Below, in pieces: positions 1 through 8,799 of a stretch of 64,000 nt of DNA (positions within the stretch are counted from its first letter, which is position 1; every line of letters begins with the position of its first letter). The notes beneath the pieces were generated by a model. That model was not told the DNA's origin, did no database searches, and worked only from the letters and a program-made list of their open reading frames with translations. The DNA is from Campanula takesimana (taxonomy: Eukaryota; Streptophyta; Magnoliopsida; Asterales; Campanulaceae): contig JAOWBW010000764.1 in NCBI GenBank assembly GCA_026119855.1, forward strand, positions 620,001 through 684,000, written 5' to 3'. Made by a program: the position numbers and the translations under genes.

Positions 1-620
1 AAGCCAAAACATTGAAAAAAGCATTTTTAATGGGTTCGGGGGTCAAATTACAACAAGAGAAGAATATTGAACGTTATCACTCCTATTGCCCGAATTGATC
101 GGTCTTTCTATCATGATGAATGTGTTAGTAGTGTGTTAGTGATTGAGACCGGATCCGAAGATTGCCTACGTTCCTCTCAATGTGAGAAGCTCAGGTCAGC
201 GTAGTTCGAGAGAATTTAGAATAGGCAGAAGAATCGGGATCATGCATAATGAGGGGGGAATTACCTAAAGATTAGGGTTTAGAAGTAGTTCCTAGATCAT
301 CCTTGGGTTGATGAACCCTCGATCATTATCGGCTATGAAATAACATGCAAACATGAAGATCGCAACCCTAAATTAGCATAAATAAGGTTTTAATCTATGA
401 ACACGATGAACATATGAAGAACATATATGAACATATGAATAAACATGCGAAGCATATGAAGAAACTATGAATAAACATGCAAGAACATGAATATTAAAAA
501 TCTACATTAGAAATAATGCAAGAACGTGAAGAAATAAGTTAGAAAACTTACCTATGTTGGCAAGAAATAAACCTTGATCTTCTTGGAGGTTTGAATGCTA
601 ATTAGAGAGCAAAATTGTGT
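1..620. other. No gene seen; repeat-derived AT-rich sequence
   Basis: No supported reading frame. Positions about 395-500 contain irregular short repeats of a GAACATATGAA-like motif. Together with the minus-strand promoter just to the right, the stretch reads best as the transcribed leader or LTR interior of a minus-strand retroelement. That assignment is inference. Confidence 0.3.
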
Positions 621-687
621 TTAAGAACTCTCAAATTCGTACTTTAGAGCTCTCAAACTCGGATCCTTAACCAATAGCCTGGAGTGG

Positions 688-827
688 TTTATATAGTAAA
701 CTGATGGGAGGATCTGATGGTCCAGATCATCCGGCGCAAGGTTGGCCGCCTGGCCATTGTTGATGCCGGTGACAATAGTGGCCGCGTGGCCAAGATCAAC
801 GCGGAGCAATGTTGGCCGCGTGGCCAA
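688..827 (-). promoter_or_regulatory. Minus-strand TATA box with three GC-rich palindromic modules
   Basis: On the minus strand a TATATAAA box lies at 695-688. Upstream of it in that orientation are three near-palindromic modules at about 742-757, 778-793 and 812-827, with the form TTGGCC-GCGT-GGCCAA. They are spaced 34-36 bp apart. The arrangement resembles the U3 region of an LTR. No matching LTR end or coding region could be assigned, so the owner is unknown. Confidence 0.4.
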
Positions 828-916
828 GGTTGCCGGCTGACTTGATTTTCAAGCTAGGGTTTCACTGTTGCTTTATGGTAACCCTAAGTTGCCTATTTTG
901 ATGGATTTTGTCATAA

Positions 917-3220
917 ATGAGATATTTTGGGAATCCAGGACAAGTCTTTGCAAGGTTTCTAATTCCTATAAAGTCCTTGTATATTTGGGAAAGTCCTAAT
1001 AAACTCATTTTCAGATCGGGTACTAACACAGCCATCCCCACTAGGAAAGCTGTCACAAGATCACAGGTAACATCTTCCTCTCCTCTTCCTTCTACTGTCT
1101 TGCCTCAAAAAAGAAAACCAGAAAAGACAGAACCAAAACCCAAGAAAACCAAACAAAATACCCCTCCCCCTTCTCCAAAATCAACAACTGTCAGTCATTC
1201 TATTGAAAAATCATTATCAACCTCCAAGGACCAATCTAGCTCTGACCATCATTCTGCTGTAGAATCAATCCTAAATCTCAATGAACCATTAGGAGAGCAA
1301 ACCTTAAGGGGGAATAGTGATGAGAATATTCCATCTGCCCAACCTCAGCTGTCAGCCAAAATTCTAAGTGCTATTGAAGCTATTAGATTGGATGGACATC
1401 CTAATACTGAAAAAGCTGTTCTCATTCATCTTAATCAAGTGTTGAATGAAGGTGAGATAAGGATAGCCATAGAAGAACTTAGGATTAGGCTAATGAAAGA
1501 GAGAAGTGGTCCAGGAGAATCATCCAGTCATCCCAGTCAGACAGCTATGGAAACTGATACTCATTCCATCCCTTCCATACCTGATAAAGAGGCTGAGAAT
1601 GAGCCTGCTCCAAATGTTCAAAGTGATAGGGGGAATGTTAGTCAAATACATGAAGTGATTCAAAGACTAAACAAAGAAGGACATGAGATTGATCCCAAAA
1701 GAGTTTCAAGGGGAGAATTGTTCTTGAAAGCATGTAAAGGGCTTACTTATGATGGAACCCCAGAAAATGAAAAAGCTCTTATTCTTGAGCTTGAAAAGAG
1801 AATAGCCAAATCTTATGTCAGTGGAGCCTTGAACTACCTTAAAGCCCATTTCATAGCTGAACTTCATATGAACTATCCTGATCCATCACCTCACTCTCTC
1901 TCCAAACCTTTAACCAATCTCTCTGCTCCTTCCAAACCCATCCCTTCAATCCCTGGAAATGAACCCTTTCAAGAACCCTCTCATAGCCCAAACCTGGCTG
2001 GACATGGCCAAGATATCTCTGACAGTGAACCCATCCATGACAGTCCTCTTAGCCCTGACAGTCATGACATTTCTCCATCTCATTCAAACCCTCCAATTCT
2101 CAATCAATTCTTTCTTCCCAAAAGAGAACCCTGGATGCTAAAATGTGGCATTGATTTTTCTTACTCATCCATCAAAAAGGCAAATGATAAGTTAGAAGAT
2201 GTTGTTCACATCCCAGAAATTGCTAATCCCTTCACTTATCATAAATTCTGGGAATTGTCCAGAAATGGACTGATTTTAGTGGCAAGAAACCTTGCAGGAC
2301 TGGTTTTCTTTGCCTATGAAGAATGGAAAAAGTCCAGAACAGCCTCCACCTCCAATTTTGTCCATCAAATCCCATCTCTCCCTAAATTCATCACTCCAAA
2401 TACACTTGTTGATTGGGAAAGACTCTTTAGCCAACTCCTCTCTCCATCACTATATTCCTGCCTCTATATGCCTCTGGGACTAGTCTACTCCTTGTGCATT
2501 GATCTTGCCAAGAAATTCTATTATTCTCTGTTTGAGAGAAAGTTTGCACTTATGCTTTTCATAAGCAAAGGAGGAGTCAATATCTTTCATCCAGTCCTTC
2601 ACCCAGGAATTGAGCCACTTCTTTCAAATCCAATCTTTGTTGATCCCTTACTTTTTAACTCTCCCAATGTCAATTCCATCTCCATGAGAAAGAAATCAAT
2701 CCCAGAGATCAAACAGTTCAGGGAATCCTTAGCTGTCAGCCACAAAAGAGTCAATGATATTATTGATGTCTCTTCAGACTCTGACAGCTCTGGAAATAAT
2801 GATGATGATAATGCTACAAGCCCAAATGCAGACTCACCAATCAATATTCCATCTCCTACCACCAAAAGCCCTCCTCAGCAATCCTCTCATACTTCCCCTG
2901 AACCTCAAGCACCAACTCAACACCAACCTGGCCCATCCTCTATACCCAAGCAAGAGAAGACAGAAAGAAGAAAGCAAAAGCACTTATGGGGTCCAATGAG
3001 AATCATAAATGACCAAATGCCACTGAGGAAGGATCAGCTCAGAGCAAGGGAAGATGACTCCTTCAAGTATGATGACAGGATGACTTGGGAATGGAACAAT
3101 GAATTCTATTACAGAGGGGTTGAACCAGATATGAGAAGAATGCTGGAAGAAGAAAGAGATGACCTTCTGTCTGCAAGACAAGAGCGTGAAGAATTCTATG
3201 ATCAACTTCATGATGCATGA
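917..3220 (+). CDS. Late ORF of a Sirevirus-like copia element (possible env-like protein)
   Basis: A 767-codon frame, open throughout, ends about 220 bp before a polypurine tract and LTR, the place where Sirevirus-type copia elements can carry an extra env-like ORF. The protein is rich in Ser, Pro and Thr. It has a basic KRKPEKTEPKPKKTK patch near residues 57-71, helical segments near 150-195 and 235-315, an acidic SDSDSSGNNDDDN run near 628-640, and a charged, coiled-coil-like C terminus. No retroviral envelope signature, signal peptide or clear membrane anchor is evident. The first 35 or so residues look like fused flanking sequence: codon use and composition change near position 1020, so the original start is probably lost. 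I do not recognise the family from sequence alone; the role rests on position. Confidence 0.5.
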   Translation: MRYFGNPGQVFARFLIPIKSLYIWESPNKLIFRSGTNTAIPTRKAVTRSQVTSSSPLPSTVLPQKRKPEKTEPKPKKTKQNTPPPSPKSTTVSHSIEKSLSTSKDQSSSDHHSAVESILNLNEPLGEQTLRGNSDENIPSAQPQLSAKILSAIEAIRLDGHPNTEKAVLIHLNQVLNEGEIRIAIEELRIRLMKERSGPGESSSHPSQTAMETDTHSIPSIPDKEAENEPAPNVQSDRGNVSQIHEVIQRLNKEGHEIDPKRVSRGELFLKACKGLTYDGTPENEKALILELEKRIAKSYVSGALNYLKAHFIAELHMNYPDPSPHSLSKPLTNLSAPSKPIPSIPGNEPFQEPSHSPNLAGHGQDISDSEPIHDSPLSPDSHDISPSHSNPPILNQFFLPKREPWMLKCGIDFSYSSIKKANDKLEDVVHIPEIANPFTYHKFWELSRNGLILVARNLAGLVFFAYEEWKKSRTASTSNFVHQIPSLPKFITPNTLVDWERLFSQLLSPSLYSCLYMPLGLVYSLCIDLAKKFYYSLFERKFALMLFISKGGVNIFHPVLHPGIEPLLSNPIFVDPLLFNSPNVNSISMRKKSIPEIKQFRESLAVSHKRVNDIIDVSSDSDSSGNNDDDNATSPNADSPINIPSPTTKSPPQQSSHTSPEPQAPTQHQPGPSSIPKQEKTERRKQKHLWGPMRIINDQMPLRKDQLRAREDDSFKYDDRMTWEWNNEFYYRGVEPDMRRMLEEERDDLLSARQEREEFYDQLHDA

Positions 3221-3442
3221 CCCTTTATGGTGTATTGAAATGATTGTTGTATTTTGGTGTTTGAAACAATTTTTTTGGTATTGATGGATATAATACCTAA
3301 ACATCTCTTCTTTGAGTTACATTCAAGTATTTCTATTTCATTCAAAAGTACTTGTGAATGTTGAGAATCCCTGAATTATCTAATTTCATACCTTTCTTAT
3401 CATTAACTGTGAAGACAAGTTCTAAATATATCTTCCTTTACC

Positions 3443-3456
3443 AAAAAGGGGGAAAT
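3443..3456 (+). other. Polypurine tract
   Basis: An A-rich and G-rich tract of the form AAAAAGGGGGAAAT directly precedes TGTTAGGACC, the expected start of a 3' LTR. It would prime plus-strand DNA synthesis in reverse transcription. Confidence 0.75.
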
Positions 3457-3544
3457 TGTTAGGACCTAACTTTGATCAAAGTCATAGTTAGATGGTTTTG
3501 ATAAAGGAATATATAAGGAACAGGGTTTATATCAAAAGATGAAA

Positions 3545-3580
3545 ACTGTCAGTCATAACTGTCAGTCATGACTGACAGTT
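3545..3580. promoter_or_regulatory. Palindrome cluster in the LTR U3 region
   Basis: Positions 3557-3580 form a perfect 24-bp palindrome: AACTGTCAGTCA followed by its exact reverse complement. A further direct copy of CTGTCAGTCAT overlaps at 3546-3556. Related CTGACAG motifs occur near 3730, 3770 and 3930. Sirevirus LTRs are known to carry palindromes upstream of the TATA box. Confidence 0.7.
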
Positions 3581-4154
3581 AAGATGATAACTGACCAAAT
3601 CAACACTCATATTCATCTTGTTACTCAACAGTTATGTAACTCAAAATGGCTGAGAACAATAAGTTAATTACATGTTTACATTATTCAAATCAAATACATG
3701 TCCTAACTAATGATCTAAGCCATAGTATAAACTGACAGCTAAGGCTTCAGTTTATCTAACAGCTGTGAGTCTGACAGCTATGATTCTCATTCTTACATTG
3801 ATTGTACTACTACAAAAACATGAATCATATATCTGTTCTAAGCCATCAAGATCTTTAAACAGATCCTCCACCCATATTGAAGATCATCTCTGATAGCTAA
3901 GCCTTGTTGTGATCTGACAGCTATGGCTTCTTCATCAGACAGCCATTGTTCTGTCTCATCCTTTGCTATCACAATCTCAACCAAGATGGATCCCGTATCT
4001 TCACAGCTATCAAGACCACCATTGAAGACCTTCTGGAAGCCATTCCCTCAATCCAGCTCAATGAAGACCTGCAAGTGGACAAGTGGGGCAAAGACCAGTC
4101 AAAGACACATTAATGGTGCTGCAACAGTCATATTCCAACGGCTACATTAATGTG

Positions 4155-4162
4155 TATAAATA
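4155..4162 (+). promoter_or_regulatory. LTR TATA box (TATAAATA)
   Basis: TATAAATA lies about 700 bp inside the LTR, followed by a pyrimidine-rich stretch at about 4185-4260. It probably sets the start of element transcription about 30 bp downstream. Confidence 0.6.
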
Positions 4163-4354
4163 GAAGACTTCATCCTCTGCACAAACCACCCCCCTTTTTG
4201 ACAATCCAAAAACACCCTTTCCCTTTCCCCTTACACTCCTCCTAATTCAAACCTTACACATCAATCCCTACCCGTCAAACATCATACCAAATCCAAACCT
4301 TCAGCCTCTGTTTCTACTACAACAACCTCAGTGTGATAACTCACAATTAGCAAA

Positions 4355-4574
4355 TCTTGAGACTGTACTTCAAGTTGAAAAAGCACTTAAGACTGTAATT
4401 TAAGTGTATGATTGTAAACACCTAAGACTGTACTTTAGGTGTATAAATATTTTGTAAACACTCAAGACTGTACTTTGAGTGTATTTATGTTGTAAATCTT
4501 GAGACTGTACTTCAAGTTGTAAAAGCACTTAAGACTGTACTTTAAGTGTATCCCTAGTTGACTGTACTAATTAG
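4355..4574 (+). other. Array of seven hairpins with constant loop and covarying stems
   Basis: Seven inverted repeats follow one another: 4355-4373, 4383-4405, 4418-4440, 4458-4480, 4497-4515, 4525-4547 and 4552-4574. Each has a nine-base loop, GACTGTACT (GACTGTAAT in the second). Stem pairs are CTTGA/TCAAG, CACTTAA/TTAAGTG, CACCTAA/TTAGGTG, CACTCAA/TTGAGTG, CTTGA/TCAAG, CACTTAA/TTAAGTG and CCTAGTT/AATTAGG. The last includes one G-T (G-U in RNA) pair. The array lies downstream of the TATA box, so it is probably in the 5' leader of the element RNA. The function is not known to me. Confidence 0.8.
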
Positions 4575-4794
4575 GAAGAGGAAGTTCAAGGAACTTACCT
4601 ATCGATTTGTGTAATTCTTGTTGATTAAGAGTATAATAAATTGATCTCACTTGTCAAAGTTTGACAGTGGGGGTGGATGTAGGAGGAGTGAACTCTGAAC
4701 CACTTTAAATCTTGTTGTGTTATTTCCTTTTCTGCAATCACACACACACTCTTGCATTATTTCATTGTGTTAATTGTCCTATCATTATTTCAAA

Positions 4795-4796
<2 letters not shown>

Positions 4797-4834
<38 letters not shown>
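4797..4834. repeat. (TA)n microsatellite
   Basis: An uninterrupted 38-bp alternating A/T run inside the LTR. Short frames reading YIYIYI across it are by-products. Confidence 0.95.
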
Positions 4835-4837
<3 letters not shown>

Positions 4838-4925
4838 CTGCACAACTCTTCAAATATCTGACAGCTAAGCCAAACCATAGCTGTCTGATCATTTGCAATT
4901 CAAACAAGGGCCTTTCAGATACGAT

Positions 4926-5691
4926 CTGTAGAAGTGGATTGACTTTATCGAGACTGTCAAATACCAACCATTTGGTTCCTGCGTCATATTCCCCCACTTG
5001 AAAGAAATTCGTCCTCGAATTTTATTTAGAGCATGAAAAACACATTAGAGAATTTTCTCCAAAATACCATGGAAAACTTTAAACTTTATTGCCCTCGTGA
5101 TGACATCCATCCAATCGCTCCAACGAGTTTTGAGAAAGTAATCAATAATAAGTTTCTTGATAAGCCAAGAGATGGAAAAACTTAAATGATCAACATCAAA
5201 AGGATCTTTGTAGCAATATTCAAGTTTAAGATTTTCAAAACTATCCTTTGACCGACCAAATGAAAAGATGTTAAAAGCATTTGAATTTTTGCAAAGTAAA
5301 GATGATAAAGAACCACAAATTTGACAATAAGCCACACATTTGTCGAAACGTGGAGGTGAACCATTTTGAAGATGATGAAAAGACAAATCTATTATATCTT
5401 GAGGATACTTATCGAAGATCGGAGGTAGAGACCAATCAACATTTGGTTGTGGTGTAATGGTACTAGTAAAAGGCCAAAAAAGACTATCCATGATGAATTG
5501 GGAAAGGAAAATATATATATTTTTTATAAGAAAATAGGAGATGAAGAATAAGGATCGGGGAAATGATATATAAACTGAAACAAAAACACCCACGGACTAA
5601 ACAACGCTAAGAAGGTTGTTTATAACCGGGCTGTAGGAGTGGACTGACTTTATCGAGACTGTCAAATACCAACCATTTGGTTCCTGTGTCA
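4926..5691 (-). mobile_element. Degenerate gypsy-like fragment bounded by a 61-bp direct repeat
   Basis: A 61-bp sequence at 4926-4986 is repeated nearly exactly at 5631-5691 in direct orientation. On the minus strand, 5025-4988 reads as a gypsy polypurine end: a GAGGACGAATTT motif, then AAGTGGGGGAAT, close to the equivalent sequence in the Tekay element at 62411-62440. The left repeat would then be the start of a minus-strand LTR, cut off at about 4907-4926. The identity of the right repeat as a second LTR copy is inference. Confidence 0.4.
5045..5491 (-). CDS. Hypothetical protein, about 148 aa
   Basis: An open frame from an ATG at 5491 (protein start MDSLFWPF) to a stop at 5045. An upstream in-frame start at 5593 would add a hydrophobic stretch that looks like translated leader, so the inner ATG is preferred. 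A paired cysteine motif, CVAYCQIC, lies near the middle. The rest is rich in Phe, Leu and Lys, with a possible helical C terminus. It ends just before a gypsy-type polypurine motif and lies between two copies of a 61-bp repeat. I do not recognise the family. It could be a spurious frame in transposon debris or a gene carried by a non-autonomous element. Confidence 0.25.
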   Translation of the reverse strand: MDSLFWPFTSTITPQPNVDWSLPPIFDKYPQDIIDLSFHHLQNGSPPRFDKCVAYCQICGSLSSLLCKNSNAFNIFSFGRSKDSFENLKLEYCYKDPFDVDHLSFSISWLIKKLIIDYFLKTRWSDWMDVITRAIKFKVFHGILEKIL

Positions 5692-5809
5692 CTTTCTCCA
5701 AACAGTTGACTCGGATTTCGGTCAGCTGCAGACGACTGATAGCATCGTCGCAGAAAAAAATGGCTCTTTTCAGTATAGTCAACCTCATTATTCTCTCACC
5801 AAACATCGT

Positions 5810-6480
5810 CCCAAGTTCATATTTTCCATAAATTCAAGCCTTTTTCTTGTTAATCAATGAATATTTGACATGCAATTCGAGTTTATCCTAAGCAATTGTT
5901 TGTGTTTTGCTTTAACATGGTAGGGCATGAAGAATCTTGACAGATTATATTCATGGAGCTATAAATTTATGTCTCATTATCATCATACTCTTAGTGCTTC
6001 TGGTGGAAGACAAAACCATGTGGTAAAAATAGTACATTCTCCCTTGAATTGGCCAAGAATTTATTCCCAAATCCAATTAATTTGGATTAGCTGGTTAAAT
6101 ATGTAAATATATGGTCAACCTGAACTCAAAGATTATACAAATATAGTTGGCATACTTTTATGTCTCTGTTAGGTCAAACAATAAAATAAAATTTCCATGA
6201 ATGCATCGATGAATTCTTAAGGAGACTAAGATATTTGGTGCTTAATTACCATTTCATTCGCGAAACATCCATCATTTCATTATATGTTATATGTCACCAT
6301 GAAGGAGAATTTATAGAAGTTTTCATATATATGTTTTTGTTACTTTGAGTGCCATGTATCAAGGTATGCTTCAAGAGGAGCATTTGAAGGTAAACGTAGA
6401 ACGTAACAATTTTATTAAAGTTCATAGTTACAACAAAAATCTGTTTTGTAAAATGCATTTATACAATACAGATTCCAATA
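5810..6480 (-). repeat. Downstream flank of the SAUR pseudogene arm
   Basis: No gene. Positions about 5910-5960 read on the minus strand as the block CATGCCCTACCATGTTAA with neighbouring sequence. The same block occurs on the plus strand at about 20787, 24080 and 27587, between SAUR genes. It marks this stretch as part of the same duplicated cluster in opposite orientation. Confidence 0.5.
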
Positions 6481-6487
6481 TTGGAGG

Positions 6488-6783
6488 TTATGTAGAACGC
6501 ATAATAGATATGAGAATTTCGAAGTAATCTTCGTTGCAAGGGATGGTTAGACCTCCCGCTGAATTATCATATCCGAATTCTTCCCTAGCCCAACGTAACA
6601 ACTCTTGGAACAAGGGATGGCTCAAGTAAGCACTGGAATGACAAACCTATTGTGTGTTTCTCCTATGTAAACCCCAAAATGGCCTTTTGGAACATTTTCC
6701 GAGCCACGAGTTGCATTTTTCTGTGAAATTGAATGTCGGAGCTTTTGTTTAGCTTGAGCTATTTTAATCATCCCCGTGCCAAT
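6488..6783 (-). pseudogene. SAUR pseudogene A
   Basis: Reading from 6783 leftwards, the sequence aligns end to end with the intact SAUR genes of this window, including AKQKLR, NVPKGHFGVYIGE and RFVIPV. The original start codon is ATT instead of ATG; an in-frame ATG remains four codons later at 6771. A one-base deletion just after RFVIPV shifts the frame and gives a stop within a few codons, before the SYLSHPLF motif. The remaining 3' half is preserved in another frame down to a TAA at 6488-6490. The length is 296 bp against 297 for the intact genes, which fits a single-base loss. A TATATATA box lies upstream at about 7031-7040. It is probably non-functional. Confidence 0.88.
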
Positions 6784-7111
6784 TTGTCGTCTATTTTTAT
6801 TTGATAAGTGTGAAACTTGAAATTACGTAAATGAAAGAAACTGATTTAGATGTTCGTGAAAATCTCGAGAAAAGCTTGTTTTACATTCGTTTTAGTGTAA
6901 AACGTGTTTTCAAAACAAGTTTTTCATAAGATTGACACTTATGGAAAACATGTTTTTTCATCGGTTAGTGTAAAACAAGTTTTTTATAAGACTGACTCTA
7001 GATGTTGAATTGAAAATATGAGATAATTTCTATATATAAGGAAATTTCAAATGGCATGTACAAGTACAAGTGGACTTAATAAAGAGAGACAGAATAAAAT
7101 GACGTAGAAAC

Positions 7112-7282
7112 GAGATTAGATCCTCTGTACCACAATTTGTGTACCACTTGTGTATCATAAGTGATCTGACGGCTATGCATCATTTGTGATATTATAATTA
7201 TCTCAATCTTAATAAGATATAGCCATTGGATCACTTGTGGTACACAATGGTACACCAAAAGTGGTACAGGGGATTTCCTCTC
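7112..7282. mobile_element. MULE-like MITE with 9-bp target duplication
   Basis: This 171-bp insert has imperfect 22-bp terminal inverted repeats; the last nine or so bases (CTGTACCAC) match exactly. It is flanked by CGTAGAAAC at 7103-7111 and 7283-7291. A nine-base target duplication is typical of Mutator-like elements. The duplicated paralog at about 8325-8345 lacks the insert. Confidence 0.85.
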
Positions 7283-7717
7283 CGTAGAAACCAACATAAA
7301 ATGTGATACTACCTCTGTCAAATTTGCTCTATCTAGATCAAGAGTAATTTTGAGAATTTTCTACACATTCATTTTGGGACGGAGGGAGTAGAATAGTAAA
7401 GGATTCTCTTGGGCTTTGCCATATTTGGTTGCAGACATTATTCCCTACCACTTTGAGCTATATCAATTACAAAAATAATTGCAAGTTGATGTGGAGAGCA
7501 TTATACTTGTTATATTTCCAAGACTAATTTGAATTGGTTACTCTCTTTAGATCAAACAACGCGTCAATGCACCCCAACAGCAATATTTGGATTTGAGTAT
7601 ATATATTCTTGAAATTGAAGATCAGGAATCATGTTCTTTGAATATCTCTCTTTGCTAATAAAACAGCAAATCATGGTGGGACGACGTTATTGAAAATACG
7701 TTGTTCAATTTCGGAGG

Positions 7718-8010
7718 TTATGTAGAACGCATAATAGAAATAAGAATTTCGATGTAATCTTTGTTGCAAGGGATCGTTAGACCTCCCGCTGAATTATCAT
7801 ATCCGAATTCTTCCCCAGCCCAACGTAACAACTGTTGGAACGATGGCTCAAGTAAGATACTGGAATGACAAACCTCTTGCGTGCTTCTCCTATGTAAACC
7901 CCAAAATGGCCTTTTGGAACATTTTTAGAGCCACGAGTTGCATTTTTCTGTGAAATTGAATGTCAGAGCTTTTGTTTAGCTTGAGCTATTCTAATCATCC
8001 CCGTGACAAT
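7718..8010 (-). pseudogene. SAUR pseudogene B
   Basis: It is homologous to the intact SAUR genes and to pseudogene A. The ancestral start codon reads ATT here too, and an ATG persists four codons in, so the start was probably lost before the duplication. KGHFGVYIGEARKRFVIPVSYLSH is intact in pieces, but four bases are missing right after the SYLSH codons, shifting the frame through the C-terminal half. The length is 293 bp, exactly 297 minus 4. It differs from A in its frameshift, so the two decayed independently after duplication. The stop equivalent is at 7718-7720. Confidence 0.88.
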
Positions 8011-8799
8011 TTATAGTCTATTTTTATTTGATAAATGTGAAACTTGAAATTATGTAAATGAAAGAAACTGATATAGATGTTGGTGAAAATCTCGTGAAAA
8101 ACTTGTTTTACATTCGTTTTAGTGTAAAATGTTTTTTCAAAACCAGTTTTTCATAAGACTGACATATACTCTATGAAAAACATATTTTTCATCGCTTAGT
8201 GTAAAACAGGTTTTTCATAAGACTGACTCTAGATGTTGAATTGAAAATATGAGATACTTTCTATATATAAGGAAATTTCAAATGGCACGTACAAGTGGAC
8301 TTAATAAAGAGAGACAGAACAAAATGACATTGAAAATAACATAAAATCTGATACTAGCTCTATCAAATTCGCTCTTCATCAAGAGTAATTTAGTGAATTT
8401 TCTACACATTCATTTTGGGACGGAGGGAGTAAAACAGTAATGGATTCTCTTGGGATTTGCCATATTTGGTTGCAGACATTATTCCCTATCTATATAAACT
8501 ACAAAAATAATTGCAAGTTGATGTGGGAGAGCATTATAGTTGTAATATTTCCGAGACTAATTTGAATTGGTTACTCTCTTTAGATCAAACAACGCGTCGA
8601 TGCACCCCAACCGCTATATTTGGATTTGAGTATATTCTTGAAATTGAAGATCAGGAATCATGTTCTTTTAATATCTCTCTTTGCTAATAAAACAGCAAAT
8701 CTTGGTGGGCCGATGTTCTTGAAAATACGGTGTTACCAACAATTGGATAATGCTCGATTTAACAGGATAATTTTGAATATGAGCTAGTTTAGCAGATTA

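Larger units (their letters stand above)
3457..4906 (+). mobile_element. LTR of the Sirevirus-like copia element
   Basis: It starts TGTTAGG immediately after the polypurine tract, and the best matching end is ATTCAAACA at 4906 (TGTT...AACA termini). The right edge is inferred because no second LTR or target duplication is visible. The first 500 bp are rich in CTGACAG/CTGTCAG motifs, the TATA box is at 4155-4162, and a seven-hairpin array lies downstream at 4355-4574. The same CTGACAGCTAAGCC motif recurs at about 4858-4870, beyond the TA repeat, which supports placing the end near 4906 rather than at the TA repeat. Confidence 0.6.
6484..8720. repeat. Tandem duplication of about 1.1 kb carrying SAUR pseudogenes A and B
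   Basis: The copy at 6484-7680 and the copy at 7714-8716 match along most of their length: pseudogene, upstream AAAACTTGTTTTAC-type repeats, TATA region and distal flank. The main difference is a 171-bp MITE present only in the left copy (7112-7282). Confidence 0.85.

Noticed and set aside
4774..5001. YIYIYI-containing frames on both strands
   Set aside because: They are the translated TA microsatellite.
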